A stretch of DNA of 64,000 nucleotides. Origin: Eutypa lata. Its lineage: Eukaryota; Ascomycota; Sordariomycetes; Xylariales; Diatrypaceae. Positions 23,235 to 34,850 of the stretch are shown here, piece by piece; the stretch's first letter is position 1, and each line of letters starts with the position of its first letter. The position numbers and the translations under genes are program-made. The stretch is from contig JAKULF010000007.1 of NCBI GenBank assembly GCA_022661535.1, positions 1,054,001 through 1,118,000 of the forward strand, given 5' to 3'. The notes beneath the pieces are model-generated. The model searched no databases, was not told the DNA's origin, and saw only the letters and a list, made by a program, of their open reading frames with translations.

Positions 23235-24659
23235 CTTATCTTGAGCTTGTAAAGTTTTGTCAATGTCGAAGATATCATGCCTGATGGTGCTGAAATACTC
23301 AATCGCTTTCTCTCTGGTGTTGCGATGTAAATCTTCAGGGTTGTAGTGTCGTTAGCTGTAACCGTAGGCGCTTAATGTGTTCCGGAATCGCGAAATACGC
23401 GAGCACGCGATGCAGTTTTCATTGACCAACACATGATCTATAAATAGACGTAAGCTTTTCTCTTATGCAATGTAACGTTAGTGGCTCTAGATCTGAGGTA
23501 GCAGACAATCTTCGGAAATCCTTCTCGCCGATCGATATCGTCTAGGTAGATTCTATATGTTAATGCATTTTTGAAAGATTTTTTTTTCTTTTCCTCTTTT
23601 TGTTAAGAAATCGTCGGCGATTCATTTTCAGTCGGTATGGCTGCCGCGGACTGTCGCTTAAATTCAGAAGGGGCGGGCTTGTTAAACTTCTCGATTCGGC
23701 AAGTCCTTGGGAAATCTACTGTGCCGCAAGGCGTCGATCTCAAAGGAAAACAGACATCATACCCGGATTCAACTCCGTAATCGGTCTCGAATGTGCTTGC
23801 CGGCTCCTGGTTGGTATTATGGCACAGGCCTTAACAGATCCCATGAACCATGGGTGATATGATCGTATCTATTCCTAGACGAATCGTATTTCTCTTTCCT
23901 TCCATCGCAGCTCGTTCAGTTGCCGATAGAGCTGTCCAGTACAGACCGGAAGCACACGGAGAATATATGGAACATTGCAAACTCGATTATGCGGCACGGC
24001 AGTATCTGCTAACTCCTCCCGACCCACCTTCAGCACCTACATACGGAATCTACAGCTTCAACACCTACCTAGGTTATCTACACCTTCAGCATCTAGGTGA
24101 AGGATAGGTTATCTACAGCTACGCCCCTGAGTTTCATGTATTCTGTGTGATATCCACCCCTACCGAGTAGTATCCACTAAATTCGACCTTATCCTGATAG
24201 TGTCACTAGAATTACTACAAGATAACAGCTGGATTATATGCTAGAAATAATATATTCCAGAGTATCTGGTAGAATACAATGGGATCCTGCGGAGAAAAGA
24301 AACAGAAAAGGGAGAGTGGGGGTTGAGGTCAAGACGAATAAGCAGTTGACTCATCAGACACATATTCTAACTAAGTGGCGAAATCATTGTACGAGGAAGC
24401 TCATAAGAATAGAGCCATCAAATCAACTTAGATTTAATTTTAATCTCCAATATCCACACCAAACATAGTACCATTTCAAAACGAGCGGCATTGGCATTGG
24501 CTATAGCCCCTGCAGCCCCTATTCTCCTTCGGTTACTACAAGACTGCCAAACTCCATCAGGCTATCAGTAATTTCTCCCTCTCTTCTTCCCGTTCACCCC
24601 TTCGAAACCTTTTGTTGTTGAATATCCTCCTTCCAGAGAGCTTTCCCTTTGGCCGAGTC
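23235..24659. other. Intergenic region, no gene seen
   Basis: Open frames at 23600-23857 and 23850-24107 have no recognisable motif. Near 24055-24115 the phrase GGTTATCTACA occurs twice within about 45 bases with CTTCAGCA(C/T)CTA repeats, a minor local duplication. No RNA gene was identified. Confidence 0.45.
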
Positions 24660-25036
24660 CTAGTATTGGTTCTCACAGCTAGGGAACTTATTCCTGCAGT
24701 CGACATTGCAGCACTGCTCGGGGTTGCTGCTGCTCGCAAAGCAATCCTGTCAGCACGCGGTGACGCCAGGGCAGTCGCACGCCCGGCGGACAAAGAAGGC
24801 GTTGGATAGTCCGCCTATATTTGCGAGTGCTTCGTCAGAACATTGCCATAATGTATATCATATTCAGCGATCCCGAAAAGATCAGAAGGAACTTCCATCT
24901 CAACCTCAAGTCACCAGGGAGAGATAGCGTGGGATAGAAGTTAGTTGGATGAATACTTACTAATGTCGGCGGAGGGAGACGCAGCAGCCATGCCAAAGAA
25001 TACCAAAGTGGCAGAGACAAGAGTGATGAAACGCAT
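24660..25036 (-). pseudogene. Small cysteine-rich secreted protein, with in-frame TGA
   Basis: Exon 1 (24961-25036) encodes a clear signal peptide (MRFITLVSATLVFFGMAAAS). The splice, with GTAAGT donor and ATATAG acceptor, is in phase. Exon 2 (24660-24814) encodes a mature region with eight Cys: CDC near its start, a central CC, then DC and SC before the stop. Total length is 76 residues, effector or antimicrobial-like in size. A TGA at 24750-24752 lies between TAC and QDCFASSSN, so the reading is interrupted. CGA-to-TGA is one transition. The phase agreement over the intron and the Cys spacing show that it was a real gene. It is not known whether the TGA is a mutation, an error or read through. 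Confidence 0.6.
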
Positions 25037-26681
25037 TTTGATGGTAGCGGCGGTTTAGTGTTAGCAACTTGATTTCGTGAACTTTGCGTTTCAGTGACTA
25101 GGGATGAGAGTTGCGTGTGCAGTGTGTCACTGTCAGATTGGTGTCTGGGGGAGGTTTATGACCTGCTCTTTATATATCCCTCTCTCGTGTTTATCTACAG
25201 TTGCGCAACAGAGCTACCTGTAATCCATTAAGCTAGGACGTCTATTGTTATACGAAGACGGAAATACTCATGCAAATCCTCCTACTTCCGGGACTCGGAA
25301 TATCCGTTGATCGATTAATGAGGTGATGTTCTTGTCCATTTCTTACACCGAGGAATGTCTCAAATGTGCAAATCAGCCTGTGTTGACATCAATCCAGATG
25401 CGGATATACTTCTACAATATGTTGAGCAAACCGTTCCCATTACTGAATACTAGAATTGGCGAATGGGAAATAACAGTTCAAGCCGTCCTTAACGCTACCC
25501 TGTAAACTCGGTGAAGCTCAGAAACTTCAGTATCAGAGTGTATGATCAAGCGGAAGCTCCACACCCCAGAGGTCTTAGACAGCCGATCTCAGTCTGACGT
25601 TACACTGCAACGCGTATTACTCTGAATCTTTCTGGGTGTACAAACAACCATGCCCCTTCCGTGTAAAGTCCCAGTACGTACTTGGAGACGGGGATCGCAG
25701 GTCAAAGCAGCCAATATCGTGTCTTGACATGAGGCGATACCAAATTTTGCCCTGGCAAATGATCTGTGGTCGGCCCCGGACTCTGAGTTACAACTCCAAT
25801 AAGTTCATGTTGAGTATTCTTACGTTATATTGCTGTGTCATAGAGATCCTAATGTAACACCGTATTTAAGCCGCACGCGTCACCGCTTTCATTTTTCAAT
25901 TGCTTTTCAGAATGCACAGAAGTATTAAACACAACCGCGAGCTTTACCAAACTATGACTAGCAGCGCGTCTATACTAAGTAAAAGCAGGCACGCAACTGA
26001 TAATCCCATTATGACAATATTCCTTTAGTGTATGTAGCAATAAAAATTTAATGTAGTGCCTCGAAATATATAGCCTGATCTAGGGGCAGAGTGATTCGAT
26101 ATGTGGCTCTTCTTGCTCATTCTCATCGTCGTTGTCATCGTAGAAGACTGATATTCTTCCTAAATCTAGGTACAACTTCTTAGCAGAATGCTGTCTAGTA
26201 TATCGTGTACGATAGATTTAAAAATTGTTCGTTATGTTTATTACACTCTGTTGGCGATCTATGATCGTATGGACGATAATGATAAGATGGATATGGATAC
26301 CAATTCCAAGAGAAACTATCTATCTCGCCGTTATCATGCCCTGCATAGATACATAGGTAAATGATCAGTCTTCGGCGGGAGATGTTACCGGGGCCGCGAA
26401 AGAGACTGCGGCGCAGGTCAGGGTAAGGAGAGTGCCTGAGTGGTCCTTGTGAGATGCATCCTGTCCATGGATATTGTCCTGAGTACCCGAGTGTAAAGAT
26501 CGGTATAAGGAGGCTGAAGTCGCTGCGGGGAGAGTAGAGACATTTCGTTCAAGAGTCGCCCTCGGATGTGGCCCTTTTATCCCTTTTTATAGGATTTTAG
26601 GCCATGGACTCTCTGAGAAAAGCCGCGTCCACTGCCAACTGAGAATGCAAATGACTTGTTCCCTTCTAACCTCTAGAGGGG
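25037..26681. other. Gene-poor intergenic region
   Basis: These 1.6 kb have no family-matching frame. A short minus-strand acidic tail reading FYDDNDDENEQEEPHIESL and ending in a stop lies near 26088-26165. It could be the last exon fragment of a lost gene, but it is too short to call. Confidence 0.45.
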
Positions 26682-27294
26682 ATGGATAACCTAATGCCCA
26701 AGCCACTGTACACCACTGAATCCATGCCCAAGAGTTTGGTGGGCAAAGTGTACATTGTGACAGGCGCAAACAGCGGCATGGGCAAAGAGTTAGCTCGAGT
26801 TCTATACGCTAAGGGTGCCAAAGTATACGTTGCTTGCCGTTCTGAGGGGAAGGGATCCCAAGCTATCGTCGACATCAAGAAAGCCGAGCAGAAACGGGAT
26901 TCGAAAGGCGAGTTAGTCTTCCTCGATCTGGACCTCGCCGATTTGTCCAAAGTGCAAGCAGCGGCCAAGACCTTCTTGGCTCACGAATGTAAGCTGCACG
27001 TGTTATTTAACAATGCCGGGGTTATGGTTGGGCCAGGGGATAGCCACAAGACAGCCCAAGGCCACGAGGAGGCCTTAGGAGTCAACTGCGTCGGGACTTT
27101 CCTTTTCACCCAGCTGTTGACTCCTGTGCTGATGGACACCGCCAAATCCGCATCTGAGCCTGAGGGTACTGTACGGGTTGTCTGGTTGTCCTCCTTTGGG
27201 TTAGAGCAGTTTGCACCTGAGGGGCGAGGGGTTGACCTCGACAACTTGGACTACTACATACCTAAGTCCCATGTTGACTGGACGAAGAATTGGA
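26682..27294 (+). pseudogene. Truncated short-chain dehydrogenase/reductase
   Basis: The N-terminal two thirds of a classical SDR is intact. It has the cofactor motif TGANSGMGKELA, the arginine-bearing YVACRSEGKG that favours NADP(H), FLDLDLADL, the structural NNAG and the catalytic-strand VVWLSSFGLEQF with Ser. The sequence then reaches WTKNWS, where a perfect donor (GTACGT) occurs at 27295. The next exon, which should bring YxxxK, cannot be found downstream. The frame instead continues into unrelated residues to a stop at 27380. The product lacks the catalytic Tyr and Lys, so it is called a 3'-truncated gene. An unrecognised distant exon is the alternative. Confidence 0.75.
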
Positions 27295-27935
27295 GTACGT
27301 TATTTAATAATGCATGTGTATGCCAATCTTCCAAATGGCCTTCATCCGGCGGTGGCTGCGTTGTTAAAGATGACGGATGAACCGAAGTCCAGGTTACCCG
27401 AGATTACGTAAGCAGGATCACATGGTAGTATGAAACATGATGTTTGCCTATGTTAAGGAATCGTCACTTCAACAAAAAAATCATGCTCGGAACCATTTTG
27501 ATTTGATGTCGTCAAAAGTAGCGTGGCATTAAGCCTAGTTGCAATATGACCATCCACATGAGGTGGGCTAAGTTAATAATCTTTGAATCATCTACATGCA
27601 ATCAAAAGCGTAGCTAACTTTGCCCCTCATAAATAAATGAACAATTGTGAAGCTACATCTCATCTACGGTTCTCTAGGATAGTGTTGTTGGAAAAGGGGC
27701 TTCTAGAGCCTCTAGTTAGTTATGTGTAAAGTAAATAGATAAAGTGGAGATTATAACTGGATAGTTGCATGAATATGTTCTTCTCGTTGAATACATATCT
27801 TCGCTATCTAATCTTATCAGCCCCAGAAAATTTCCCGACACTCAATTCCAGTTCCAATTCCCATTGCAATTCCTTCGCAGAGTCTGGAGGCCACCAAAAT
27901 ATCACAATATCCTGTTGGTCATTTGTTCGTTTACA
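27295..27935. other. Downstream remnant and NOP13 leader
   Basis: After the lost SDR exon, a frame at 27311-27411 (YANLPNGLHPAVAALLKMTD) has coding-like composition but no recognised family. The rest up to 27935 is AT-rich spacer and leader. The frame open from 27765 into NOP13 is leader, because the conserved start is the ATG at 27936. Confidence 0.45.
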
Positions 27936-29210
27936 ATGGCCGCTGTAACTGCAGTCCAAATGGAAGCGCCAGTCACCAAAGATGACACCACTCTGTCTAA
28001 GAAGCGCAAGTCGCAGACAGAGGAAATTGAAGTCGACCTCACGCTACCAGAACCACCCTCGAAAAAAGCAAAGCGACTTCTGAAGAAAGGCAAGCCGCTC
28101 CCCGTCAAGCCATCAAGCGACGACGAAGCCGAAGAGAATGATGGGGTCCCGTCGTCCAAAACAACAACAAAAGATGGGAAAGAGAAGAAGCGCTCAGATC
28201 ACGGCATCTGGATCGGCAACCTGCCCTTCTACATGACCAGACTCGAGCTCTTCCAGTGGTTCATCGAGAACTCCGGCGGCACTGTCAAAGAGGAGAACAT
28301 CACGAGGGTTAACCTCCCGATGATAAAGACCAAGGGTGGGGCAGCGGCACGGGCGAGGGATGAGAACAACAACAACAACAAACCACAGAACAAGGGCTTC
28401 GCCTACGTCGACTTCGACAGCGAGACATCCGCCGTCGCAGCCATGGCGCTAACGGAGACGGAGCTGAACGGGCGCAAGGTGCTCATCAAGAACGCAACGT
28501 CGTTCGAGGGGCGGCCGCAAGCGCCACAACAGCAGGAAGGCGCCACCACGACTCCAGGAAGCGCGAGGGACGGTGCTGCTGCGGCGGCTGAGAAGGATGC
28601 TCCGACTAGTAGGAAGGTCTATATCGGCAACCTGTCGTTCCAGACAACCGAGGACGACATGCGGGCGCAGTTCGAGCGCTGCGGCGAGATCGAGTGGGCC
28701 AAGGTGGCCACGTTCGAGGACAGCGGCAAGTGCAAGGGCTTCGGGTGGGTGAAGTTCAAGGAACCCGAGGCGGCGGCCTGGGCGGTTAAGGGCTTCGTCC
28801 GGATCCGGGAGGATATCGAAACCGAGGACGATTTCCGGGAGGATGCCACCGGAGAGGATGCCAATAAGGAGAAAGAGAAGGATAAGGAGGGGAAGGAGGA
28901 GAAGAAGTTCAAGATGCGCAAGTGGTTCGTAAATAGGTTGCATGGCCGCGAGCTGAAGATCGATTACGCCGAGGATGACCAGACGAGGTATAAGAAGCGG
29001 TTTGGGAAGGGCGCGCCTGATAGGGGGCCAAGGCCTAGCAATGATAACAACAATACTAGGGGCCCGCCTCCTGCTCGCTCTGGCGGGGACGCCCGACCGA
29101 GTAGGCCTGCCCCGGCGGAGAAGAAGAAAACGTATGGCGATGCTGGGGTTGCTACTTACCTCACTGGATCAGTGGTCAAGTCCGAGGGCAAGAAGACTAC
29201 TTTCGATTAG
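27936..29210 (+). CDS. NOP13: Nucleolar RNA-binding protein NOP13 (two RRMs)
   Basis: One exon encodes 424 residues, starting at MAAVTAVQME. A basic/acidic N-terminus with KKRK and KKAKR clusters is followed by RRM1 (RNP2 IWIGNL at 91-96, RNP1 KGFAYVDF at 153-160). RRM2 follows (RNP2 VYIGNL at 228-233, RNP1 KGFGWVKF at 267-274). The tail is rich in Gly, Pro and Arg and ends TYLTGSVVKSEGKKTTFD. Yeast Nop13 (403 residues) is a pre-ribosomal nucleolar protein with the same plan. RRM2 is split by an acidic/Lys-rich insertion (about 290-327) before its last strand (LHGRELKIDYAED). RRM1 has an Asn-run linker (NNNNN at 144-148). Confidence 0.9.
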   Translation: MAAVTAVQMEAPVTKDDTTLSKKRKSQTEEIEVDLTLPEPPSKKAKRLLKKGKPLPVKPSSDDEAEENDGVPSSKTTTKDGKEKKRSDHGIWIGNLPFYMTRLELFQWFIENSGGTVKEENITRVNLPMIKTKGGAAARARDENNNNNKPQNKGFAYVDFDSETSAVAAMALTETELNGRKVLIKNATSFEGRPQAPQQQEGATTTPGSARDGAAAAAEKDAPTSRKVYIGNLSFQTTEDDMRAQFERCGEIEWAKVATFEDSGKCKGFGWVKFKEPEAAAWAVKGFVRIREDIETEDDFREDATGEDANKEKEKDKEGKEEKKFKMRKWFVNRLHGRELKIDYAEDDQTRYKKRFGKGAPDRGPRPSNDNNNTRGPPPARSGGDARPSRPAPAEKKKTYGDAGVATYLTGSVVKSEGKKTTFD

Positions 29211-30103
29211 GCCTATTAGATACCCAGCTCTACTAATACTCATTTTTCTGTTTTCTCTAATCGGTTATAGCGAAAGGTGAATTGTGTTCTATAAGCTCGA
29301 GTGTAGCTACTCTTTAGTTTCGAATTTATCACTGTTTGCGAAATAACCGCTCGTATACAGATCATTCGGTTTGAAAGGGGGCAATGGCTGGGTTGATAAT
29401 TATCATAAGCAACCCCTTCACATTAACATTTAGGCGGCTTATACATCATTTTAACAGCAGCCTAAGATAAGTAGATGTTGAGCAACCTTTTAGTGGCTGT
29501 TATCCCGTTATATTTTCGATATATTCTTAATTAATACTATACCATCCCATAGTTCGCACTACAAAGATGGATTTAATGGAAATATTATCAAATAATCCAA
29601 TGCTCCAGTAGAGTAGAATGTAAGAACCGGTCCCTATAGTCCAGGTACATTTGTGCGCACACAATACACCCACACAACCACACACAGATATGTACATCAA
29701 TCTGGGAAAGTGGCACAGTTAGCAGTTACTAAAATACTTGCAACAATTAGAGTAAGCTCTCAACAGGTTTACAATGAGACGAATTGTTAACTAAGTCCTA
29801 CTATAAACAACCTTTTCCTTTCCCAACTCCAGATACAAGTCTAAGGCGAGCAGAAAAAGATATTGAGTAATCAATCCTGTTGTCATGGCCCCTGTGCCTC
29901 CTTGTAAAATACGAATAATGTACAAATAATAATGCTGTAAGACATATAATTTCTTTCGATGACAAGCTTCATAGCCTGGGTACCCGTAAGCTACTGATAT
30001 AAAACGTCTATACCTGAAGAGCTGGACCAATATAACAATTCCACCAGCTAAAGGTTTTAGCTGGTTTAGCCTAAAGCAGCTAATAAAACTTACACGGCTG
30101 AGT
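29211..30103. other. Intergenic 3' region
   Basis: This is the spacer between convergent NOP13 and the O-methyltransferase. Near 29650-29700 there is a short CA-rich patch (ACACAATACACCCACACAAC). No gene was seen. The minus-strand frame at 29791-30198 overlaps the methyltransferase end in another frame and is not supported. Confidence 0.5.
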
Positions 30104-31447
30104 CTATGATACACCGGCTTTCTTGCATTCCACAACCCCCAACGTTGTCCCTTCCTTCCTGTGCACCCTGACCACCTCCAGTCCTGCACGCTTTGCAAGC
30201 GCTTCGAATTGCTTCTCCGATCTTTCTAGAGAAGCAACCGTCATCATCAGGACGTCATAAGCTGCCACGAATGGTGCAGGGTCCTCCGTGTTGATCTGGT
30301 CATTGATGAGAATCCGAGCACGGGGCTCATCAGCTGGCAGGGCATCCGCTACGATCTTCAGTATATTGACGCAGTCGTCGTCCGTGTAGTCGTGGATCAC
30401 ACGACGGATGAGGTAAATTAGAGCCCCTATATTTCACATAGTGAGCAGTTGAGGTCTCGCATTTCCGTGCGAGAGCTAAGTAACCCTTACCTTTGACTGG
30501 CTGCTCCTTATGGAAGTTAACAACCACCTTCTGCACATCCTTCAAGACAGGATCGCTGGCCGACTTCTGCGTCACAGGCTGTATAACCTCAGGCCGATCC
30601 TGCAAATAGCACCTATTGCGTGGAATTCCCGGTGTCTCTTCAAGAACCGCCCGAATCATCTGGCCCTGCCCCCCTCCGATATCCATGATCAAAGGTCTCT
30701 CCGCATCATCCTTCTTCGCATACTCAGCCACCCAGCTAAAGTCATAAATCCCCGTATACGGCCACGCATACGTCTGCAGACCCTGCATCGCGCGACCAAA
30801 CCGATCCACGTTATCGGGCCCGCGCTGCGCAATCAGCTCCCAGTACGTCAGCTTGCCATCGACCCCGTCGGGGAAGCAGAACGGGACCTTCGTCTCGCCC
30901 TCGGGCACGCGGGGTCCGTACTTCTCGAAGAATCTCGGGAACGCCTGGTACGCGCTCTGGAACTCGTCCGTCATCATCGTGAAGTGGTCGCCGTCGTGGT
31001 TTCCCGCTTTAAAAGTCGGCGAGAGCCGCGAGTGCGCCACCCGGTCGGGCGACGGCCGCCGGAGCTTCCCCGTCGCGACGAGCATCTGGCCGAGGCGGCG
31101 CACGAGGGCCTCGTCTGCGCCGATGGAGGAGGCGAGCTCGGCGTACGATATCGAGCTGCCGTCTGTGGGGATCTTGTCGAAGAAACCCCAGGCCATGTAC
31201 ATCCGAATGCAGGCCATTTCGGCTAGCTGTGAGGAGAGTTTAGAGCTAGGAAATGAGATGACTGTTTGGTGCAAGGGGGAGGACATACTACAATCGCGTG
31301 CTGTTCTATCTCTTCCTCGGGATCGATGATCTCTGTGATGATTCGCCGCGCTGCGGTCGTTGCCTGCCTTCTGGCTATCTCGGACCCATTTTGCAGGGCT
31401 TGGATATGCTGGGAAAGTTCATTGCACAAAGCCTCTGCATTCGCCAT
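30104..31447 (-). CDS. Class I-like (plant-type fold) O-methyltransferase of specialised metabolism
   Basis: Three exons (31289-31447, 30491-31226, 30104-30426) with phases kept give 405 residues. An N-terminal helical dimerisation/winged-helix part (LAEMACIRMYMAWGFFDKIP, VRRLGQMLVATGKLR) precedes the SAM site LIMDIGGGQGQMI (about 232-244). The catalytic His310 is in RRVIHDYTDDDC. This layout is that of the fungal COMT-like O-methyltransferases acting on polyketides and other aromatics (sterigmatocystin/aflatoxin OmtA/OmtB type). It has no intact cluster neighbours such as a PKS or NRPS in the window, so the substrate is unknown. No stop or frameshift is present, in contrast to the methyltransferase at 8954. 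Confidence 0.88.
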
Positions 31448-32771
31448 ACTGTTTGTGTTAGTCCCCTTTCAATTTCGTCGTGATATTTGAGATTAGTATA
31501 TAGAGAGTTTCAAGTTAATAAAATGGTTACACAGAGTGAAAACACCAAGAGGAAGTCGTATTTTCCACTTAATATATATCAATATATAGCTTGGCAGCAC
31601 TGCAATAACACCTTATGAAATGCCGATCTGACATGGTTGTCAGAATTCCCCTCACCCCCCAAAAGGCAAGATAGTCTAGTATAATGGATCATGCGACTGG
31701 GGCTATGTAACATATTAATGTTGTCGGCAGCTACTGGCATAAAGGAGACAACTTACCAAGAAAAAGTCTACATATTAAGCACAACAATTCCGAGTAAGAC
31801 ATTTTACTGCGTGGACCGGTGGATAATATAGGTTGTACGCTATAACACTAAATTGAGATGCAGATCCAACGGTTTGAAACACCACCCTTGAAACAGCGGT
31901 AAGAGACACGGAGATAGCATCATCTTTAGAAGGCATATAGGTACGTATAAGATGGCGTGTGCTAAATAGATCGAGAAAAGGTCTAGGAAGGGTCGCCGTC
32001 TATGCACTGTGTTAATATGAATATGGTCAAGTTGCATACATATCGACATCTCCGGCTCCAGGTACATGGTGTAAAACTCAGGCCGAATCATATCAAATGG
32101 TGTTCATGCGAGTTGGCGAAGATGCAGATGTAACCGAACCATAATCACAAGCTAATTCCTCCCTATTGCATCTCTCAACCATTTCTTGGTAACTTGTTAG
32201 TAATGCTTAACACTCCCCTTACCTTATTGGCATAGCCCTCCTGCCCCACCCCCCTTTTTCACGCTTCCTTCTTTTGGAGTCGCCGTGCTTACCTGCTTAC
32301 CTACATGCCAAAGAATCCAGAGAATTCCCCCCACATACTATGTGTTACGCTTGACTTCGAAACGAATTACCCGTAGCTATTGGCTGCATGAACTCTTGAC
32401 TATTACGTCAAAAGCGAATCATGGGTTTCTGCATACAATACTGAGCAGTTTACCATGGTTGCTTAAGCTCACCTAGCACAGAGCTACGACGGGTATGTTG
32501 TGTTCAGTATTGCCCCTTTGTGCGTGTAACGAAACCCCTGAGAATATATTGTGATTTTGACCAATTGATTTAACCGAACCCTTCCCGGCGAAATTCGAAG
32601 TCACATACCTGCCCTGCAAGGTGTCACAGGCTTGCAATACTCAGTCATCGATGTAATCGTATTATATGCTATCTGTATATACCATGCAAAATTCTAATAT
32701 CAATTACCTGCATGGAGGCTACCCGCGCCTATGAAAATACATAGGTCGATTAATTATGGTAGACACTGGTG
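31448..32771. other. Intergenic region, no gene seen
   Basis: This 1.3-kb stretch has ordinary composition. Small frames at 31840-32091 and 32285-32476 have no recognised motif or splice support. Confidence 0.5.
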
Positions 32772-33720
32772 TCATTGTGTAGTCACCGCAAACTCAGTCT
32801 TGACGACAATGCCGTTACCAACTCCCTGGTTAATACTGCTAGTACTGCTCCTCTCTGTCTCGCCTATCGCATTGATATGATCTTGGCTTTCGGTATTAGG
32901 ATGAGAGCGACCCATAACTGTCATCTTGTATGTTTGTGCTCGTTTCTGACCACTAGAATCTCTGATAGTCATGAGGCCATTGGCATCGCGATGGCCGCAA
33001 TGATCGGTGAGTCTGGAAATACCAGGGTTCGACCCTCCGCGGCTCTTCCAAGCCCCGCTGGAATATTTGTCGGATAACGATCTCTTCGCCTGGCTTCCTC
33101 GAGGCTTGATGGTTGGAGAACAGACCACGATGGTTGCGACGAGGATTTCGCGCGAAGCCCACCCGAGTGCGACCGTGAGCGAGTTGATGTTGAGTAGGGA
33201 ATAGTAGGCTCGAAGAATCGCGCAGATTATGACGAAGGTCCCTGAGGAGAAGAGGATTTCCAGGACTAGCTTCCGTCCGAAGCTGAGGGTTGTCTGGAAG
33301 AGCATGGGCAGAGGAATAGCCATGATCCCTAGATCCGTTCAGTGTAAGGGGATGATTAGGCCAGTGGAATTGAGCGGTCGAAATAAAGGGGTTGGAAAAC
33401 TCACAGAACATCTAAGATGCAGATGATGATGTAATTTCCTTTCCGCAAAGTGCATTCTTCTATACTCTTATTTAGCGAGTAGTTTACACGGAGAGAGAGA
33501 AATAGTTTTTACCTCCTAGGTACAGTTTCACCTGCCACGCCCTACGGATAGGGTAACACGAGAAGATATGCCAGAACATGCTGGCCAAAAACGTTGCAAC
33601 CGAAAACACTATCATGATCTTCGCCAGCTTCTGCGGCCCGATCATCAATGATCCTTGACTGTAAGGCAACACAGGGTGCGATCTTTGGCATATGCAATGT
33701 TTCAATCTCAGATGAGACAT
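32772..33720 (-). pseudogene. PTH11-like (fungal rhodopsin-domain) receptor relic, 5' truncated
   Basis: The 3' half of a seven-helix PTH11-type membrane protein is visible. One helix reads KIMIVFSVATFLASMFWHIF followed by SCYPIRRAW. After an intron-like gap come YIIICILDVL, then MAIPLPMLF and the helix FSSGTFVIICAILRAYYSLL. A last helix, ILVATIVVCSPTIKP, precedes a hydrophilic tail. These match helices 4-7 of the family (CYPI..W, LPLPML and CLPTLRP-type signatures). The first three helices and the start are missing upstream of 33720, and the junction before the LPLPM helix is out of phase by my reading. It lies 0.9 kb from the RIP block, so truncation by the repeat is plausible. Confidence 0.55.
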
Positions 33721-34589
33721 ATATATGACTGATGATATTAATTACTCATGAAAAGGTTTACAACTTATATCTTGGGAAAGCATATAATATTAAACTTCGG
33801 TTGAGCAAAGAGAGTTGTTGATCTCTAATGACATATTATATCAAAAATATACTGGCTAGATTACTTATACTAGATATTTCGAACAGTATTTCTTATGTAC
33901 GAAAGCTGGGTTTGTTGTGAAAAGCTATTTAAACATGTCTAAATGGCCTCCTGCTCATGTATCGACATTGGTTCTCATTACGTACATAGAAATGTATCAC
34001 TGTGATCAATTGCAGCTACCTTAATCGATTGCTTAATAATCCCGCAATGGCATTAACTACCAACTCCGAATGTGAGCTTAAACTAAACGTTATTTTACTG
34101 AAGGATTTTAGCTCTCGGGTGTCGCTCGTTAATGATTAATGACTATTGGTTGGTATTCGTTGACTGTCAGAAGCCCCTTGATGAAGATTGAGAAACAATT
34201 GTGCCCAGCTAGGAATGGAGTTGCATGATTGTTTCAATGGTCTGTTCCCAGTTACAAAACTAGGATTACCGATCACGAATAGATATATATACGTCTTTAT
34301 GTGTTGCCAATAGGTGGGCAAGATTTAGTATCATTTACGGCCTTAAAGGTGGGCTGTTCTAACTCAGTCTAGTTGTCGTTGCGAATACACTAGGCTGATT
34401 GATCAACTTTGCAAACCGCATTATGCTTTCCAGCTGAAGTAACCTATTTTCAAATCTTTATACATAGTTCTTTAACGGGAACTTAAAACCTAATACGTTC
34501 TTGCACATTGTAAAATGCAGGAACAACATCAGTTAATGTTTATGGATTTTTATACACCCTTAGAAGGTGTAAGTTACATCATCGAGCAT
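33721..34589. other. Intergenic shoulder of the RIP block
   Basis: Composition becomes gradually AT-rich. A small hairpin-forming stretch (ACACCCTTAGAAGGTGT) lies at about 34554-34571. No gene was recognised. Confidence 0.45.
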
Positions 34590-34599
34590 AAGGGTCGGG

Positions 34600-34850
34600 A
34601 ATAAGTACTCGTAAGTAACTTACGAAAGCCTATGCGTTTTTATAAATAACCCACGGATACCTACGATTTTTCATGGATAACTTACGAATAACTTACGATT
34701 TTTTTTTTAATTTACGAATAACTTATAAGTTTTTTTAAATACTTATAAATAATTCGTAAGTTTTTTTTTAATATTTATAAATAATTCGTAAGCTTTTTTT
34801 TAATATATATAAATAATTTATAAATAAAATAATTTAAAATAATTATTATA
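34600..34850 (+). repeat. Left subterminal array of a short repeat
   Basis: Variants of the unit CTTACGAATAACTTATAAG followed by a T-run recur about five to six times. The outermost copies (GTAAGTAACTTACG) are the least mutated. Similar units lie inverted at 43770-43985, so the pair may mark the ends of one element of about 9.4 kb. Confidence 0.45.

Noticed and set aside
26088..26165. Minus-strand acidic tail (FYDDNDDENEQEEPHIESL) ending in a stop
   Set aside because: Too short, with no upstream exon recognisable. Noted only in the intergenic entry.
33015..33035. AGGGTTCGACCCT, resembling a tRNA B-box
   Set aside because: It lies within the coding part of the PTH11-like relic, no A-box or cloverleaf fits around it, and the T-stem does not pair.
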